This document shows, in pieces, positions 62,795-64,000 of a stretch of 64,000 nucleotides of DNA (within the stretch, counting starts at the first letter, position 1; every line of letters begins with the position of its first letter). The notes under the pieces were generated by a model. It had not been told where the DNA came from. It made no database searches and was given only the letters and a program-made list of their open reading frames with translations. The DNA comes from Boseongicola sp. H5. Lineage in GTDB: Bacteria > Pseudomonadota > Alphaproteobacteria > Rhodobacterales > Rhodobacteraceae. The stretch lies in the NCBI GenBank assembly GCA_020622165.1, contig JACNMN010000004.1, forward strand, positions 1-64,000, in the 5' to 3' direction. Made by a program: the position numbers and the translations under genes.

Positions 62795-64000
62795 CCCGCG
62801 GGCTCCAGCGCCCCTTCTACCGCGCGCGACAGCATGCGCGCATCGGCGCGCGGCAGCGCCAGATAGGGCGTTCCCATTTCCCGGGCCAGATCGTTCAGCC
62901 CGGGCGCGGGCCGGTTGCCCATGTCGATGACGATCCCGGGAACCCCCCGCGCCCTCAGCGCCCGGGCCATCAGGGCCGCGTCCTCCGCCGCCCGTGCCCG
63001 GCTCGGCGTACCGTCCAGCGCCACATTCGCGCGCCCGTCGGTCAACAGCGCGACAGAGGGCGTCATCCCCTTGCTGCGCGCCAGCAAACACATCTCCAGC
63101 GCGCCTTTCAGACCCGCGGCCAGCGGCGTGCCGCCGCCACCGGGCAGGCTTCCCAGCCGCCGCTTGGTCTGCACCAGCGACCGGGTGGGCGGCAACAGCA
63201 CCTCCGCCCCGTCGCCGCGAAACGCAATCAGCGCGACGTAATCGCGGCGCGCATAGGCCTCCGACAACAGCAATTCCACCGCGCCCTTCGCTTCGGCCAG
63301 ACGTGACAGCGCGGCCGAGCCCGACGCATCGACCACGAAGATGATCGCCCTGTCAGAGCGCTCTTCGAATTGCCGAAGCCTGATGTCGCTGACACGGATA
63401 TGAAGCCGGTCGGCATCGCCGCTTGCCTGCCGCCGGATCGGTTGCCATGGTGCCGCGGCGCGCAGGGTCGCGACCAGATCAACCCGGGCCTCGCCGCCCG
63501 GGTGCCCCGGCCGGGAGGGCATGGGCCGCCCGCGCCGGTTGCCTTTCTTCCGCGCCCCGGTGCCGGCGCTGCCCGCGGCGGCGCGCGCGGCCTTTCCGGC
63601 CTCCAGCCGGTCCAGAAGATCGGGGGGCAGCATTGCCCGGGCGGCTTCCAGCAGGATCTCCTGCGGTATGGCTTCGGGCTGCGTGCTCTCGTCGCTGTCG
63701 TCGGGCGGCTCCGGCGGCTCGGGCGTGTCCGGCTCGGCCGGGTCTTCCTCTTCCTCCTCCGCGGGCGGCGCGGGGATCTGCGTGGCCCGCGGCGCCAGCA
63801 CCAGTTCGACGGCCACGATCAGGTCAGGCTCGTCCACCTCGCTCTCACCCGACAATGCCGCCGCCGCCCGCGCAACCGCCAGTGCATGCAGCGGTGCCCG
63901 AAGCGACCGGACGCCCAGCCGATGCGCAACCTCCGCGATTTCCGCAATCGCGGTATCGGGCAGGGTGACGCGGGGCAGAAGCGCGCGCGCCTCGGCCAGC
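62791..64000 (-). CDS. bchD: BchD, magnesium chelatase ATPase subunit D (partial, 5' end outside window)
   Basis: The last 402 or so codons are visible. The end of the AAA+-like domain (LPRVTLPDTAIAEIAEVAHRL and LRAPLHALAVARAAA) continues to an acidic Pro/Glu linker (about 63700-63790). The C-terminal integrin-I (von Willebrand A) domain has the MIDAS motif VVDASGSAAL and LLTDGRANV. BchD forms the platform for BchI and activates BchH. bchI and possibly crtA lie beyond the window. Confidence 0.95.
   Translation of the reverse strand, partial: LAEARALLPRVTLPDTAIAEIAEVAHRLGVRSLRAPLHALAVARAAAALSGESEVDEPDLIVAVELVLAPRATQIPAPPAEEEEEDPAEPDTPEPPEPPDDSDESTQPEAIPQEILLEAARAMLPPDLLDRLEAGKAARAAAGSAGTGARKKGNRRGRPMPSRPGHPGGEARVDLVATLRAAAPWQPIRRQASGDADRLHIRVSDIRLRQFEERSDRAIIFVVDASGSAALSRLAEAKGAVELLLSEAYARRDYVALIAFRGDGAEVLLPPTRSLVQTKRRLGSLPGGGGTPLAAGLKGALEMCLLARSKGMTPSVALLTDGRANVALDGTPSRARAAEDAALMARALRARGVPGIVIDMGNRPAPGLNDLAREMGTPYLALPRADARMLSRAVEGALEPAG

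Overview
The window looks like the chromosome of an alphaproteobacterium of the order Rhodobacterales. It is GC-rich and densely packed, with many 4-base ATGA or TGATG gene overlaps. The photosynthesis genes have an aerobic anoxygenic phototroph (Roseobacter-group-like) layout: the oxygen-dependent cyclase gene acsF is present, pufC follows pufM, there is no pufX, and there is no bchE in the window. These taxonomic statements are inferred from gene content, not from a database search.

Region 1 (1-22533) is a housekeeping block around the probable chromosomal replication origin. It starts with the end of an IS5-family element abutting grpE. Then come hrcA, rph-rdgB-hemW, and the leftward cluster mnmE-mnmG-rsmG-parA-parB, which carries two perfect 16-bp parS sites inside coding sequence, and then rho and hemJ. 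The 416-bp gap at 11900-12315 separates leftward hemJ from rightward maf-aroE-coaE-dnaQ. It has AT-rich tracts and DnaA-box-like 9-mers and is proposed as oriC. After dnaQ come secB, fxsA, a Tim44-domain gene, mltA, an Smr-domain gene, a lipoprotein hydrolase, hslU, an unknown membrane protein and hslV.

Region 2 (22587-64000, continuing past the edge) is a photosynthesis gene cluster starting only about 10 kb from the proposed oriC. Its order is crtC-crtD (leftward); crtE-crtF, bchC-bchX-small ORF-bchY-bchZ-pufQ-pufB-pufA-pufL-pufM-pufC, dxs (rightward); idi-bchP-orf428-bchG-CDF exporter-ppsR-aerR (leftward); bchF-bchN-bchB-bchH-bchL-bchM-lhaA-puhA-puhB-puhC-small ORF-acsF-puhE-hemA-cycA (rightward); then bchO-bchD (leftward, bchD cut by the window edge). 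Together these supply isoprenoid precursors (dxs, idi), tetrapyrrole precursor (hemA, with hemJ nearby), bacteriochlorophyll a, spheroidene-type carotenoids, the LH1-reaction-centre complex with a tetraheme cytochrome, a soluble cytochrome c2-type donor, and assembly factors. Seven TGT-N12-ACA boxes lie in the four regulatory gaps (crtD/crtE, before bchC, before bchG, aerR/bchF), matching control by the PpsR repressor and AerR antirepressor encoded in the cluster.

Most notable points: an unlisted 50-codon gene with a Cys/His motif and a strong ribosome binding site exactly filling the bchX-bchY gap; a cation-efflux gene between ppsR and bchG; crtC with no conventional start codon; a bchG start inside an 18-bp palindrome next to a PpsR box; a lysine-free, very acidic cytochrome c2-like protein; and the closeness of the photosynthesis cluster to oriC and parS. 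No tRNA, rRNA or CRISPR array was seen by eye.
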